Source: UBA7957 sp965224675
GTDB lineage: Bacteria; Pseudomonadota; Gammaproteobacteria; Granulosicoccales; Granulosicoccaceae
DNA: 64,000 nt
Assembly (NCBI GenBank): GCA_965224675.1
Contig: CBDDAA010000002.1
Coordinates: 1,860,001-1,924,000, forward strand
Direction: 5' to 3'
The position numbers and the translations under genes were made by a program. This document shows, in pieces, positions 17,972-27,080 of this stretch; within the stretch, counting starts at the first letter, position 1, and every line of letters begins with the position of its first letter. The notes under the pieces are model-generated. The model was not told where the DNA came from and searched no databases. It saw nothing but the letters and a program-made list of their open reading frames with translations.

Positions 17972-18589
17972 ATGAAAAAAAATATGCAGAAAATTACAGA
18001 ATTTATTAATGATCTATCAAACCAAAAAAATACGCTAATAATCACAAATCCTTATCTTCAGGATGGAGTTTCTGAAAATTTAAGATTGTATCTTGAAGTT
18101 ATGTTAAAAATTAAAGGCAAAAGGGTTCTTTTAGTTGGTGAAGCGCTAGGTTATAAGGGGGGCAGGATCACAGGAATACCATTTACAAGTGGACAAATAC
18201 TTGAGAATATTCCTCATCCGGTTTTGGTGAGTCTCAAAAGCAAACTAAAACTTCAAAATATCAAAGCGGAAAATACTGCAACAATTGTTTGGCGCTACTT
18301 ATTAGGCAAAAGCTGTACACCATTATTTTGGAACGCTTACCCGTACCACCCTCATCCTAAAGGTAATGAAAATAAGAACCGCTCTCCAACTAATAGAGAA
18401 ATCAAACAGGGTGTACAATATCTTCAAAAACTTAGTCGTATTTTTAAACCGGGTGTAATTGCCGGTATTGGGAAAGCAGGCGTTGATTGCGCTAAACAGG
18501 CGTTTCCAAAAACTGACGTTCAATATATTCGACACCCTTCTTTTGGGGGTAAGGTGGAATTCATAAAAGGGATGAATAAAATCATCTAA
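17972..18589 (+). CDS. Uracil-DNA glycosylase superfamily protein
   Basis: 205 residues from the ATG at 17972. The UDG-fold motif 1 is VLLVGEALGYKGGRITGIPF (GEAxGxxG), where the loop would activate water; the middle has WNAYPYHPH, and the C-terminus carries the HPS motif (YIRHPSFGG). These suit a uracil- or hypoxanthine-DNA glycosylase-like enzyme in base excision repair, or one of the uncharacterised single-domain members. Tyr and Gly replace residues found in the classical GEAPG motif, so activity is uncertain. An in-frame ATT/ATG upstream adds residues without conservation. No Shine-Dalgarno sequence is clear. It is AT-rich and isolated. Confidence 0.7.
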   Translation: MKKNMQKITEFINDLSNQKNTLIITNPYLQDGVSENLRLYLEVMLKIKGKRVLLVGEALGYKGGRITGIPFTSGQILENIPHPVLVSLKSKLKLQNIKAENTATIVWRYLLGKSCTPLFWNAYPYHPHPKGNENKNRSPTNREIKQGVQYLQKLSRIFKPGVIAGIGKAGVDCAKQAFPKTDVQYIRHPSFGGKVEFIKGMNKII

Positions 18590-18719
18590 ACCCGATTTTA
18601 ACGCCGTATGGTGGCATCAGATATTTTTTCAACAGACACCGCTAGTGGCATACTATTATAGTAGATTATATTGGATGCAAGCATGATATAAACCAAACCT
18701 TCGGTATGATTAAACATTG

Positions 18720-19646
18720 CTATTCCCTTGTATTCTTGCCCATCCAAAGCATTCCACTAACAACCAGAACTAATGCGATTAAATGATATCGGGTAAATTG
18801 CTCACCTAAAATAGTGATAGCCAGAAAAGCGGTAAATACAGTGCCACTGGAACCTATGATGCTTGTTGCGTTTGGGCCTATACGATTAATTGCCTCACTG
18901 ATCAGGAAAGAAGGTAAAATAGTGCTGAGTATTGCAATCGCCAACGCTATATAATAAACGGACATAGGTTGTATTAAATCGTCCAGCTCATGAGTAATAT
19001 TGAAATGCACTAATATCGCCAAACTGGCTGAACACATAGCGATAGAGGTGAAGATCAAACTTCCAACTTGATTAATAAGCTGCTTGCTAAACAAAATATA
19101 AAGTGCAAAAAGGCACGCACTGCAAAAAACCAATGCACCGCCATAGAGGTTTGCAAAACCAATTACTGATAAGTCGTGCCAGAATAAGGTAGCAATGCCG
19201 GAATAAGTTAGTATTAGTGAAGGTATAGTCCCTTTTTTTACGCTATTAGCAAAAAATAGAAAGCCCAGTAGAACTACAAGTGTCGGATAAGAGAAAAGTA
19301 CCAATCGTTCAAATTGAGCTGAAATATGTTCAAGTGCTTTCAAATCCAAATAGCTGGCTCCATAATAACCAATAACCCCAATAGCTAATATTTTAGGTGT
19401 AGATCTGAAAATAGTTGTCAGATCCTGTCGTTGTTTGGCTATTGTGAATGAAGCAACCAAAATGTATACAGGAAGGGAAAATCCCATGCGTAATGTCATC
19501 AAGGTTGTTGTATCAACACCATATCGATAGGCAAGTTTGACAAAGATAGGTTTAAGTGAAAATAAAAACACACCGGATATAGCTATTAAATAACCACCTT
19601 GTAGCCTGGACAAAGAAATTTGAGTCATAACACTTGGCTTGCACAT
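18720..19646 (-). CDS. EamA/DMT-family transporter
   Basis: 308 residues with about ten hydrophobic helices in two repeats, as in the drug/metabolite transporter superfamily. The first repeat begins GGYLIAISGVFLFSLKPIFV and includes LMTLRMGFSLPVYI; the second includes GGALVFCSACLFALYILFSK and ends GEQFTRYHLIALVLVVSGML. The substrate is not predictable from sequence. The start is uncertain between the ATG at 19646 and one at 19628 (MTQISLSRL), neither with ideal ribosome-binding spacing. It stands alone between the UDG-like gene and the coiled-coil gene. Confidence 0.85.
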   Translation of the reverse strand: MCKPSVMTQISLSRLQGGYLIAISGVFLFSLKPIFVKLAYRYGVDTTTLMTLRMGFSLPVYILVASFTIAKQRQDLTTIFRSTPKILAIGVIGYYGASYLDLKALEHISAQFERLVLFSYPTLVVLLGFLFFANSVKKGTIPSLILTYSGIATLFWHDLSVIGFANLYGGALVFCSACLFALYILFSKQLINQVGSLIFTSIAMCSASLAILVHFNITHELDDLIQPMSVYYIALAIAILSTILPSFLISEAINRIGPNATSIIGSSGTVFTAFLAITILGEQFTRYHLIALVLVVSGMLWMGKNTRE

Positions 19647-19778
19647 GTCCCTTGAATTTGGAAGTGATCTTTGAAGAATAGTATTGCTTGTAAAGGGGTA
19701 GTGAAAGCTGATACAGCGCCATTCACAATTACTTTACGGCATTTTATGCTGACTGGATTGACTTACATAATGAAGCAT

Positions 19779-20393
19779 TTATTTTTCTTTATTACCTACA
19801 AGGTCTTTAATATTAGCCCATAAGGTATTCACAGTAAGCTCGGCAGGAATTGTCATATCGGGTTCAATTTGATCGGAATCAAGTGGTGATGTTTTTTTAT
19901 CTTCAAAGTCTTCGGGTTTGATTTCAATTACCTGTGAATCAAAAGCTCTTGTCTGTTGTAGTGCGATGGTTTCATCGAATTCACCCGCTATACTGTTGGA
20001 TATAGTGGGAATTGCTAATTGTTGTTCAGTAAGAAGCTCGATATCTTCCTCTGGATCTTTTTTGACCTGCAACTTTAACTTGCTTGACAACAACAATATC
20101 TCGCTACGTGCTTGTTCCAGTGTTTTGTTGCTGTTGTCAATCGTTACACGAAGTGCTTTGTTATTTGTATTTAGGCGTGAGACTTCAGCACGAATGCGCT
20201 TAGTGTTTTGAGCAAACTCCTGAACTTCTTCACGATGGTATTTCTCGGTGGTTAGCATTTTCTGTTTGTATTTATTCTCTACAATATGTGCTTTTTCGTC
20301 AGCGTTTATAGAGCGAAGCATCCAGCCAATTATTAAGCCAAGCAGGTTGGCAGCTATAAGAAATAGTATAATCTGTGATACGAGATAGGTCAT
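19779..20393 (-). CDS. Single-helix membrane protein with coiled coil
   Basis: 204 residues, family not recognised. One N-terminal membrane helix (SQIILFLIAANLLGLIIGWM) is followed by a long charged coiled-coil segment (residues about 35-115, KRIRAEVSRLNTNNKALRVT and further heptads). The C-terminal half is acidic and low in predicted structure (KPEDFEDKKTSPLDSDQIEP) and closes with a small helix (VNTLWANIKDLVGNK). The ATG at 20393 follows GGAAG with about eight bases spacing. It lies downstream of, and in the same direction as, the OmpA/BON gene, 266 bases away, so they may act as an envelope pair. Confidence 0.6.
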   Translation of the reverse strand: MTYLVSQIILFLIAANLLGLIIGWMLRSINADEKAHIVENKYKQKMLTTEKYHREEVQEFAQNTKRIRAEVSRLNTNNKALRVTIDNSNKTLEQARSEILLLSSKLKLQVKKDPEEDIELLTEQQLAIPTISNSIAGEFDETIALQQTRAFDSQVIEIKPEDFEDKKTSPLDSDQIEPDMTIPAELTVNTLWANIKDLVGNKEK

Positions 20394-20659
20394 TTTTAAT
20401 TCTTCCACTCAAGGTGAAATGACTGCGAGTAGTACCCACTTTTAATTCAGCACAATATGTTGAATTTATCGCGGTACAAAATGTAAACTCCAGAGAACAT
20501 AGGATATTAAATATTATTGTTTATCTGGTGTGCCAAATCCGGAATTTTACAATTCCATTGCAAATTTAATATAACGGGTATAGAAAGCCAACATATCTTT
20601 ACCCTTTGCATTCGCATTAAAGTAATGGTTTCAGGTTAAACTATCTAATAAATTATTGT

Positions 20660-22177
20660 TCAATAATTTATTTCGATTCTTCGATTCAATGCCCGACCCT
20701 GTTTGGATGAGTTGCTTGTGATCGGTCGGGATTCGCCGTAACCAATCGATGATAGCCGGTCTCCTGCGATACCCTGGCCTACTAAATAGTCTTTAACTGC
20801 ATCAGCACGAAGCTGGCTTAGGCGCTGGTTCCATTGTTCATCACCTGTGGCGTCGGTATGACCGGCTATTATAATGGGTAGATCAGGATATTTTTTTATA
20901 ATTATTGCTAATTCTTCAATAACAGGCAGGCTTTTGTCGGTAAAGTCGGCACTGTTTGATTCGTAAAGAATGTCTTCGAGAGAAACTTTATTCAAGTCTT
21001 CGCGTAGTAGCCGGGCTTCATTCTCTGGTGTTTTGCTTAAAATAATGATTTCATTTTTAATCTGAAGAAATTTTGCTGCTGCTGCACTGGCTTGATTTTG
21101 TTCTTCGAGAGTTTCTTTATTCGTTGCTGACCCTTTAAGGATTAAGAGACCATCCTTTATTGATACATGGGCGTTTTCAAGAGTCCTTAGTCCGGGGATG
21201 AGGCCCGTAATTTCGTTCAACCACTCAGGATTACTAACGTCATCCGAAATTTCCAATTGCTCTTCAATTTCTTCAAGCTTGTAGTATTTTAATAACTCGG
21301 AGCGGATTCTTTCCACACTCTCAGTATTGGGCATAATACCTGTGACCACCAATTTATCTGCATTTTGCTCTAGGGTAATATTCGCCTCTTCCAGCGGTGA
21401 GAAATTATCCCTATTAATTTTTTCCTTGGTTACAGAAAGATCAATATCAACCTGTATTATTTTATTATCTATCTCATCAATACGTAGCTTTATATTATTT
21501 AGTACAACCTGTGAAGATACGTTGCCAGAAAGAAGCATTAAATCTTTACTTATATCGAGCTTTGCATTATTGATCAATGGCAAAGTTGTCAGAACAGGGT
21601 TCAAGCTTTCCAGCCAGTCAACCTTCGCCACATTCTCAGATGATCTGATTTGGTCTTGAATGATTAATGATGCTGATAAGTCTTCCAGAGTTGAAGAGAG
21701 TTCCTGTTGTGAATTTAGCCTGCCGGAAATCGTTAATATGTCCTCGTTTCTTATAAACTGTAATTTCGGTTCTAATTTGGGCAGACTGGGAATGACAGGC
21801 GTATTAATTTCGGAGATAAGTGTAATTTGTTCCAATTTTACTGATTTCACGTTTTCGGGTGATTGAGTTATGACAAGTTGATCTGTAATTTTCACGATGC
21901 CAATAATATTTGAGGTTGCTGCCAGTACATCTTGTTGTTGAGTTTCAGCAGATACGGTTCCCTGCAGCGTTATCTCACGGCCATTTGCGAGCAGATTAAG
22001 ATTCTCAATAGGAAATGGTTGCAAAGCTTGCCTTGATTGTTTCAACAGATCATTTTCTATTGCTTTTGGTTTGTTCAAAAGAGCCAATGCAAGAATGCAC
22101 AAGAACCCAATGATGCCAATAAAAATCCATCGGATTTTATTCCTTTTATGCGTTGTATATTGTGCTCGGTTATTCAT
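20660..22177 (-). CDS. OmpA-C domain protein with N-terminal anchor and BON-like repeats
   Basis: 505 residues. One membrane helix near 18-36 (WIFIGIIGFLCILALALLN) anchors the protein. About 340 periplasmic residues carry several BON-like repeats, each with an LxGxVxxxxxx core (REITLQGTVSAET; DILTISGRLNSQQ; DLMLLSGNVSSQV; DKLVVTGIMPNTE; GLLILKGSATNKE). The C-terminal OmpA/MotB domain binds peptidoglycan: IIAGHTDATGDEQWNQRLSQ, AVKDYLVGQGI, SIGYGESRPI and NRRIEI. The layout resembles mycobacterial ArfA and similar peptidoglycan-tethered proteins. The ATG at 22177 is used; the TTG one codon earlier is less likely. Confidence 0.82.
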   Translation of the reverse strand: MNNRAQYTTHKRNKIRWIFIGIIGFLCILALALLNKPKAIENDLLKQSRQALQPFPIENLNLLANGREITLQGTVSAETQQQDVLAATSNIIGIVKITDQLVITQSPENVKSVKLEQITLISEINTPVIPSLPKLEPKLQFIRNEDILTISGRLNSQQELSSTLEDLSASLIIQDQIRSSENVAKVDWLESLNPVLTTLPLINNAKLDISKDLMLLSGNVSSQVVLNNIKLRIDEIDNKIIQVDIDLSVTKEKINRDNFSPLEEANITLEQNADKLVVTGIMPNTESVERIRSELLKYYKLEEIEEQLEISDDVSNPEWLNEITGLIPGLRTLENAHVSIKDGLLILKGSATNKETLEEQNQASAAAAKFLQIKNEIIILSKTPENEARLLREDLNKVSLEDILYESNSADFTDKSLPVIEELAIIIKKYPDLPIIIAGHTDATGDEQWNQRLSQLRADAVKDYLVGQGIAGDRLSSIGYGESRPITSNSSKQGRALNRRIEINY

Positions 22178-22715
22178 CAATTCAAGGGTTCATCTACTAT
22201 ACTTATTTAAGTTGATTCTCGCTGTCATCATTACTGAGTGAACTAAAAGTACCCGCTTTATGTGGGTAGGCGAGCCAAGCGGAAAAATAAATTGAAAACA
22301 TCCCTGGTTTTGCCACAGTCAAGTGCCTTTATCTTATATTTGAATCCGTTTTTCCAATGTTGATATGAGGTGCCTGATAGCTTCATAACATCCGTGTAAT
22401 AACGTATCCTGCGCGACATACAATTGGATTCTCAGTCTAAACCTTGAATGGTGTTGGTTAGAATAAGTAGGGGCAATTGCTGAGAATTTAAAAAATATTA
22501 GCTTTACCATTCCGCTTAATGGCTACTTCTTAAACCTCGATAGATTCAACAGACTACTAGACTAATAATAATGATTTATTTGCTGTTAGCAACTAATACA
22601 TCATGCACAATAAATTGACGCAATAGAGCGTTTTTATTCGTCAAGTTATTGTGCATAGTGTAAAAAAATATGGCTGCTGCTAAAATGAGATCGAATTACC
22701 CTACCTGAGTACTCC
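22178..22715. other. Intergenic region with an 18-bp inverted repeat
   Basis: About 540 bases between divergent ompA-like and thiamine pyrophosphokinase genes. It should hold both promoters, but no confident promoter boxes could be picked. The notable item is the inverted repeat at 22603-22656, listed separately. Confidence 0.5.
22603..22656. repeat. Inverted repeat, 18-bp arms, 18-base spacer
   Basis: ATGCACAATAAATTGACG at 22603-22620 pairs with CGTCAAGTTATTGTGCAT at 22639-22656, with one mismatch. There is no T-run after either side, so it is not a classic terminator. It lies 60 bases upstream of the thiamine pyrophosphokinase start and could be an operator, a transcript hairpin or an element end. 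Confidence 0.6.
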
Positions 22716-23381
22716 TTGAATACACTGCAATTGCCATCTCGTGCGCTCATCTTTGTTAATGGCGAGATCCATGATTATTCGGCACTATCAAAACTAATAA
22801 ATCCAATGGATACAATAGTTTGTGTAGATGGTGGATTAAAGCATGCAGTACAATTGTCACTTAATCCTGCGATATTAATAGGTGACATGGATAGTGTAAA
22901 AATACCGCATAGACACTGCCTTAGCAATGAAACTCAAGTTGTTACCTATCCAGTAGAAAAAGATGAAACCGATCTGGAACTTGCACTCAAGTGGGTTGCA
23001 GGCAACAATTTTGGCAAAGCGTTGATTGTTGGGATTAGCGGTGGTCGTCTGGATCATACACTGGCAAATATTCAATTATTGGCTCGTCCAGATTGGCCGT
23101 TTCAACCTTGTTTTTGGGATTCAGGTCAGTTTGCATGGATCATTAAGAATGGGCAGGGCATTGATTTGGATGGATACAGAGGTTACACAATGAGCCTCAT
23201 CCCGCAGTCAAACAGGGTTGAATCAGTGAATTGCATTGGAACTAAGTACACGTTGCATTCGGCACAATTAAAATCTGGTAGTACCCGGGCAATCAGTAAC
23301 ATTATTGTTCAGAATACTGCCCGTATCTCGGTAGGTGAAGGCGTTTTGCTTATTATTATAACTGGTCCGGAATTGGTATAG
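22716..23381 (+). CDS. thiN: Thiamine pyrophosphokinase
   Basis: Converts thiamine plus ATP to thiamine diphosphate (EC 2.7.6.2). 221 residues, normal for the family. Motifs: IVCVDGGLKHAV, ILIGDMDSV (metal and ATP site), KDETDLELAL, GISGGRLDHTLANI, and in the C-terminal beta domain SLIPQS and GSTRAISNI (the G-x-SNE-like thiamine-binding region). The start is a TTG at 22716 without a strong ribosome binding site; no ATG precedes the conserved region. It is convergent with the thiBPQ operon 110 bases away, which would import its substrate. Confidence 0.88.
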   Translation: MNTLQLPSRALIFVNGEIHDYSALSKLINPMDTIVCVDGGLKHAVQLSLNPAILIGDMDSVKIPHRHCLSNETQVVTYPVEKDETDLELALKWVAGNNFGKALIVGISGGRLDHTLANIQLLARPDWPFQPCFWDSGQFAWIIKNGQGIDLDGYRGYTMSLIPQSNRVESVNCIGTKYTLHSAQLKSGSTRAISNIIVQNTARISVGEGVLLIIITGPELV

Positions 23382-23493
23382 AGCTGAAACTCTCCAGTAT
23401 ATATTCGATTATTTTGCACCTGATTTTGTGTTTGTATACAGGATTAAAAGGCGTCCGGTTTAACGGATGGTAAAAAACCAATAAAAACGCACC

Positions 23494-24135
23494 CTAACCT
23501 TGGGGATGCTGAATTCTTCCATCGCTTACCCGAATTATCCGCTTACAGAGTTTTTTTGCATCTTCTTCATTGTGTGTCACAAATATTGTACACGTCTGTC
23601 TGCTTTGGGTTACTTGTTTGGTTAGCATCAGCATTTCCAGCCTTGTTTCTTCATCCAATGCACTAAAGGGTTCGTCAAGTAATAACACTGGCTTATTACG
23701 TATCAAACAACGTGCTAGTGCGACTCGTTGCGCCTGTCCACCACTAAGTTGTGAAGGTTTTCGGTGTTCGTAGCCTTGTAATCCGGTTTTAGATAACACA
23801 GATTGAATTTTTGCTGTGTCTTGGGTATTAAGTTTCAAACCGGGATTAATGCCTAGTCCAATGTTTTGGGCCGCGGTTAAATGAGCAAATAAATTATGTG
23901 ATTGAAACAATGTATCGATTGGCCTGTCGGCAGGTATCTTTTTTGATATGTCTAACCCTTGATATAGAATTTTTCCACTATCAGGTTGTAAAAATCCACC
24001 TATTAAATTGAGTAAAGTACTTTTCCCTGCACCACTGGGTCCCAATATTGCCAAGCTTTCACCGACTTTAACCAGTAATTCAAAGCAAAATTCTGTATGA
24101 CCCAGTTTTAGTGCCACAGCCTCAAGTTTTAACAC
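23494..24135 (-). CDS. thiQ: Thiamine ABC transporter ATP-binding protein
   Basis: 213 residues. Walker A is GPSGAGKST, the Q-loop is LFQSHNLF, the ABC signature is LSGGQAQR, Walker B is VLLLDEPFSALD, and the switch His is in VTHNEEDA. The sequence HNLFAHLTAAQNIGLGINPGLKL is characteristic of ThiQ. It powers uptake of thiamine and thiamine phosphates through ThiP. The start is taken as GTG at 24135 with AAGGAG six bases upstream, inside the 3' end of thiP, so the two genes overlap by 14 bases and are probably coupled. A longer frame to 24171 lacks a better site. Confidence 0.9.
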   Translation of the reverse strand: MLKLEAVALKLGHTEFCFELLVKVGESLAILGPSGAGKSTLLNLIGGFLQPDSGKILYQGLDISKKIPADRPIDTLFQSHNLFAHLTAAQNIGLGINPGLKLNTQDTAKIQSVLSKTGLQGYEHRKPSQLSGGQAQRVALARCLIRNKPVLLLDEPFSALDEETRLEMLMLTKQVTQSRQTCTIFVTHNEEDAKKLCKRIIRVSDGRIQHPQG

Positions 24136-25768
24136 TTGATACTCCTTGCCTCCCACCAACCATTGACTCAATCAACCAAAATAGTAAAAGGCAATAAAGC
24201 AGTAAAAGCATGGCGGTAGCAGCGGCCTGCTCCAGCCTGTAACTACCCATGAGTTGATATAAATACAAAGGAAGCGTTTTTATATCCTGCGATCCAAACA
24301 GCGCAATAACGGTGAGATCACCAGCCGCTAATGTACTGGATACAGCCATAGCCAGTCCTACGGGTTTGCGAAGTAACGGCCAGTCAATGATTCTAAATCG
24401 TGTCATGCCGAAGATGCCTTGTGCGGCGCAAAGGCGATCGTGATGAAGTGTTGTTTGCAGCATTGGTTGTTCAAGAATTCGGATAGAAAAGGGCAGGCCC
24501 ATCAGCGCGTTGACTAGCACAGTAAGCCCAAGCGCCATTGCAAATACGTTGGTAATATCCCGTAATAGTAAAAATAAGCCCGTCCCTAGAACCAAAGGCG
24601 GGATAACCAGTATTAGCGATCCACTCAATTCTAATAATTTACCAGGCAAATGTTTATTCATTCGAATCCGCAGGTGGACGCTGGCCCTTAGTAGCGCAAA
24701 AGCCAATAAAACGGATAAGGATCCTGCTGTTATAGAGACACTTAAGGTGTTCCTGGCAGCCTGCCAAAAGTTCGAATCGTAAATGACAGAAAATAATGAA
24801 GGTGAAAGACCAGAAAAAATAATAGCCAACAGTGGCATGCAGATTAATCCCAAAGCAAGGAAAATAATCAGACTATCAAATACCCTGGCACCGTAAGAGC
24901 CACCATCCTGTCTGATGAATAATGTTCCATTACTCTGTGCATTATCCAGATTAATTTTACCAAATCGAGCCGTCATCAGGATTAGTAAAAGACAGATAAT
25001 AATTTGAATAGATGCAAGGCCAACGGCGTAGTCCAGATCAAAGTCAAACCTCAGCGCCTGATAAATGGCGACTTCTATGGTTGTAGCTGCAGGCCCACCC
25101 CCTAATGTCATTACAATAGTAAAGCTTGTAAAGCAGAGACTGAATACCAGTAAAATAACGCTGGGTAGTATTTTTCGTAAAATCGGCCATTGAACCAGGC
25201 GAAAACAATCAAATGAATTCATACCCAGCTGGCTCGCCAATCGCCAGTTTTCAGAAGGAATTCGTTCCAACGTCTGCAGCATGATTCGGGCGCTTAGCGG
25301 AAGGTTGAAAAAAATATGGGCCAATAGTATGCCCGTAATTCCATAGATTGAAATTTGGTTGGTAAATCCGCCAAAAGAAAGTAGCTTATTCAGCCAGCCG
25401 TTGTTCCCAAAGACGGCTATCAGACCAAAAACAGCCACAACGGAAGGAATGACCAATGAAATACTGAATAACCGAATGAGGTGGCTGCGGCCAGGAAATT
25501 GGGCTTGTCTGGCGATTGAAAAAGCGACGGGAATTGCCAACCCGATTGCCAGTAAGCTAGATAGGCCCGCCTGCCATATACTGAACCACACAACATTCTG
25601 GATATACCTGTTTTTTATAAAAGCGGCAACAGCAATGTGTTCTGCGTGGTTGACGATTGCAAGCAGTGGCAGCACGACGAGCAAAACTAAAAAAATCAGG
25701 GCGGCTATTGCCGTTAACCAACCACTATCGGCGGTGTAATAATAAGCCAGAGATTTAATTTTATTCAC
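24122..25768 (-). CDS. thiP: Thiamine ABC transporter permease
   Basis: 548 residues with about 12 membrane helices in two BPD-transporter halves, each with an EAA-like loop (ENWRLASQLGMNSFDCFRLV in the first half; HHDRLCAAQGIFGMTRFRII in the second). The fused double permease is typical of ThiP. MTLGGGPAATTIEVAIYQAL and FGSQDIKTLPLYLYQLM are strong ThiP signatures. It overlaps thiB by eight bases and thiQ by 14, in a compact operon behind the TPP riboswitch. Confidence 0.92.
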   Translation of the reverse strand: MNKIKSLAYYYTADSGWLTAIAALIFLVLLVVLPLLAIVNHAEHIAVAAFIKNRYIQNVVWFSIWQAGLSSLLAIGLAIPVAFSIARQAQFPGRSHLIRLFSISLVIPSVVAVFGLIAVFGNNGWLNKLLSFGGFTNQISIYGITGILLAHIFFNLPLSARIMLQTLERIPSENWRLASQLGMNSFDCFRLVQWPILRKILPSVILLVFSLCFTSFTIVMTLGGGPAATTIEVAIYQALRFDFDLDYAVGLASIQIIICLLLILMTARFGKINLDNAQSNGTLFIRQDGGSYGARVFDSLIIFLALGLICMPLLAIIFSGLSPSLFSVIYDSNFWQAARNTLSVSITAGSLSVLLAFALLRASVHLRIRMNKHLPGKLLELSGSLILVIPPLVLGTGLFLLLRDITNVFAMALGLTVLVNALMGLPFSIRILEQPMLQTTLHHDRLCAAQGIFGMTRFRIIDWPLLRKPVGLAMAVSSTLAAGDLTVIALFGSQDIKTLPLYLYQLMGSYRLEQAAATAMLLLLYCLLLFWLIESMVGGRQGVSSVKT

Positions 25769-26771
25769 TCATAACAGTAAGCCATTCGTCTATCCAGACC
25801 TTTCTGTTTTTCAGTACTTCATCGGGAGTGAATAATAAAACAGGTTCTGCATTTATCAATTGAGAGAATTCTTTAGGTAATGCTTCACCAATTTCGATAG
25901 CGGGGTACATGACATTACTTAACGGTAGTTCTTTCTGAAACTCAGGGCTTAGAATAAATTGTAAAAATTGTCTTGCCAGTGGCTGATTATTGCTACTCTT
26001 GAGCATCGCTGCGAGTTCTACCTGTAAGTAATGGCCTTCTGAGAATTTTGCTGCCTGAAATTGTTGGGTTTTATCCACAGCCATGTGGTATGCCGGTGAT
26101 GTGCTGTAACTTAAAACCATAGGGGCTTCACCGTTCATAAAGAGTGAAAAATAAGCCTCACTCCAACCCTTTGTTACTGAAATTATTTTCTTTTTAAGTT
26201 TATTCCACGCAAGCGGCGCTTGCTCGCCATATACTTTTTTAACCCATAACATCAGTCCAAGCCCTGGTGTACTGGTACGTGGATCTTGAATTATTATTTT
26301 TAAATCATCGGGTGAATCAATAAGTTCCTGCAGGCTTTTAGGTGGGGTTTTGAGTTTTTCTGTGTCATACACAAAAGCAAAAAAGCCGAAATCATAGGGA
26401 ACAAAAATTTTGGAATCCCATTCGATAGGCAATTTGAGGGACGAGGTATCCGTTTCACTGTTGGCGAGCAATCCTGATGACTCAGCTTCAGCCATTAAGT
26501 TTGTATCTAGCCCAAGGACGATATCCGCCTTGCTTGATTTGCCTTCAAGTTTGATACGATTGAGTATTCCAGCAGAACTATCAAGCGCTACAAAATTGAC
26601 CTGGCAGTCGTTACAGTACTCCTCGAAAGCGGCTTTTATTTTTGGGCCAGGCCCCCACTCGGAAGTGAATGAGTCGTAGGTATAAATGACTAATTCTGAC
26701 TTTTTGGCGAAGGCCGGCGTGTTGAAAATGAAGTAAAGTAGAAATATTGATAAAATTGAAAACTGACGCAT
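25761..26771 (-). CDS. thiB: Thiamine ABC transporter substrate-binding protein
   Basis: 336 residues with a signal peptide ending TPAFA (FSILSIFLLYFIFNTPAFA). The mature protein begins KKSELVIYTYDSFTSEWGPG, the canonical ThiB opening (LxVYTYDSFxxxWGPG). Other conserved parts: ADIVLGLDTNLMAEAE, PYDFGFFAFVYD, DPRTSTPGLGLMLWV and GWSEAYFSLFMNGEAPMVLSYSTSPAYH. It binds thiamine and its phosphates in the periplasm and delivers them to ThiP. The ATG at 26771 follows GGGTGA; the in-frame TTG at 26783 is less likely. It is first in the operon, 55 bases downstream of the riboswitch. Confidence 0.93.
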   Translation of the reverse strand: MRQFSILSIFLLYFIFNTPAFAKKSELVIYTYDSFTSEWGPGPKIKAAFEEYCNDCQVNFVALDSSAGILNRIKLEGKSSKADIVLGLDTNLMAEAESSGLLANSETDTSSLKLPIEWDSKIFVPYDFGFFAFVYDTEKLKTPPKSLQELIDSPDDLKIIIQDPRTSTPGLGLMLWVKKVYGEQAPLAWNKLKKKIISVTKGWSEAYFSLFMNGEAPMVLSYSTSPAYHMAVDKTQQFQAAKFSEGHYLQVELAAMLKSSNNQPLARQFLQFILSPEFQKELPLSNVMYPAIEIGEALPKEFSQLINAEPVLLFTPDEVLKNRKVWIDEWLTVMSE

Positions 26772-26825
26772 GTAGTCACCCAAAGCAAATAAAGAAAAGG
26801 GGACAACACAAACGATGGCGTTAGC

Positions 26826-26948
26826 TGAGACTCAATTCCCTACGCCAGTATGATCTGGATCAGGTTCTGCGGGTTGTTCGAGGAATAAACGCTTAATTTT
26901 GCGCTCAATCACGAAGTCTCTCAGCCTATTCAGGCACCCCGTTGAGTT
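26826..26948 (-). promoter_or_regulatory. TPP riboswitch (THI box)
   Basis: On the minus strand the order is GGGGTGCC, GGCTGAGAG, then CCCGCAGAACCTGATCC, then ACTGGCGTAGGGAA, the conserved core of the TPP aptamer (GGGGUGC, CUGAGA, ACCUGAUCUGG, GCGNAGGGAA). Stem P1 is closed by ACTCAA on the 5' side and TTGAGT on the 3' side. It sits 55 bases before thiB and should repress thiBPQ when TPP is plentiful. The expression platform is not clear; no strong T-tract terminator is seen, so control of translation start is the more likely mode. Confidence 0.95.
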
Positions 26949-27080
26949 GTCTGGGTGTATTGTGCTAATAAAAATCCATTTTTGCAATGATTGTGTGAAG
27001 TATGGCGCATTGTAAATCAGCGAATACGCTAAATTTAGAGGTAAAATTATTCTTGTGTATATAAATAGAGGGTGAATACT

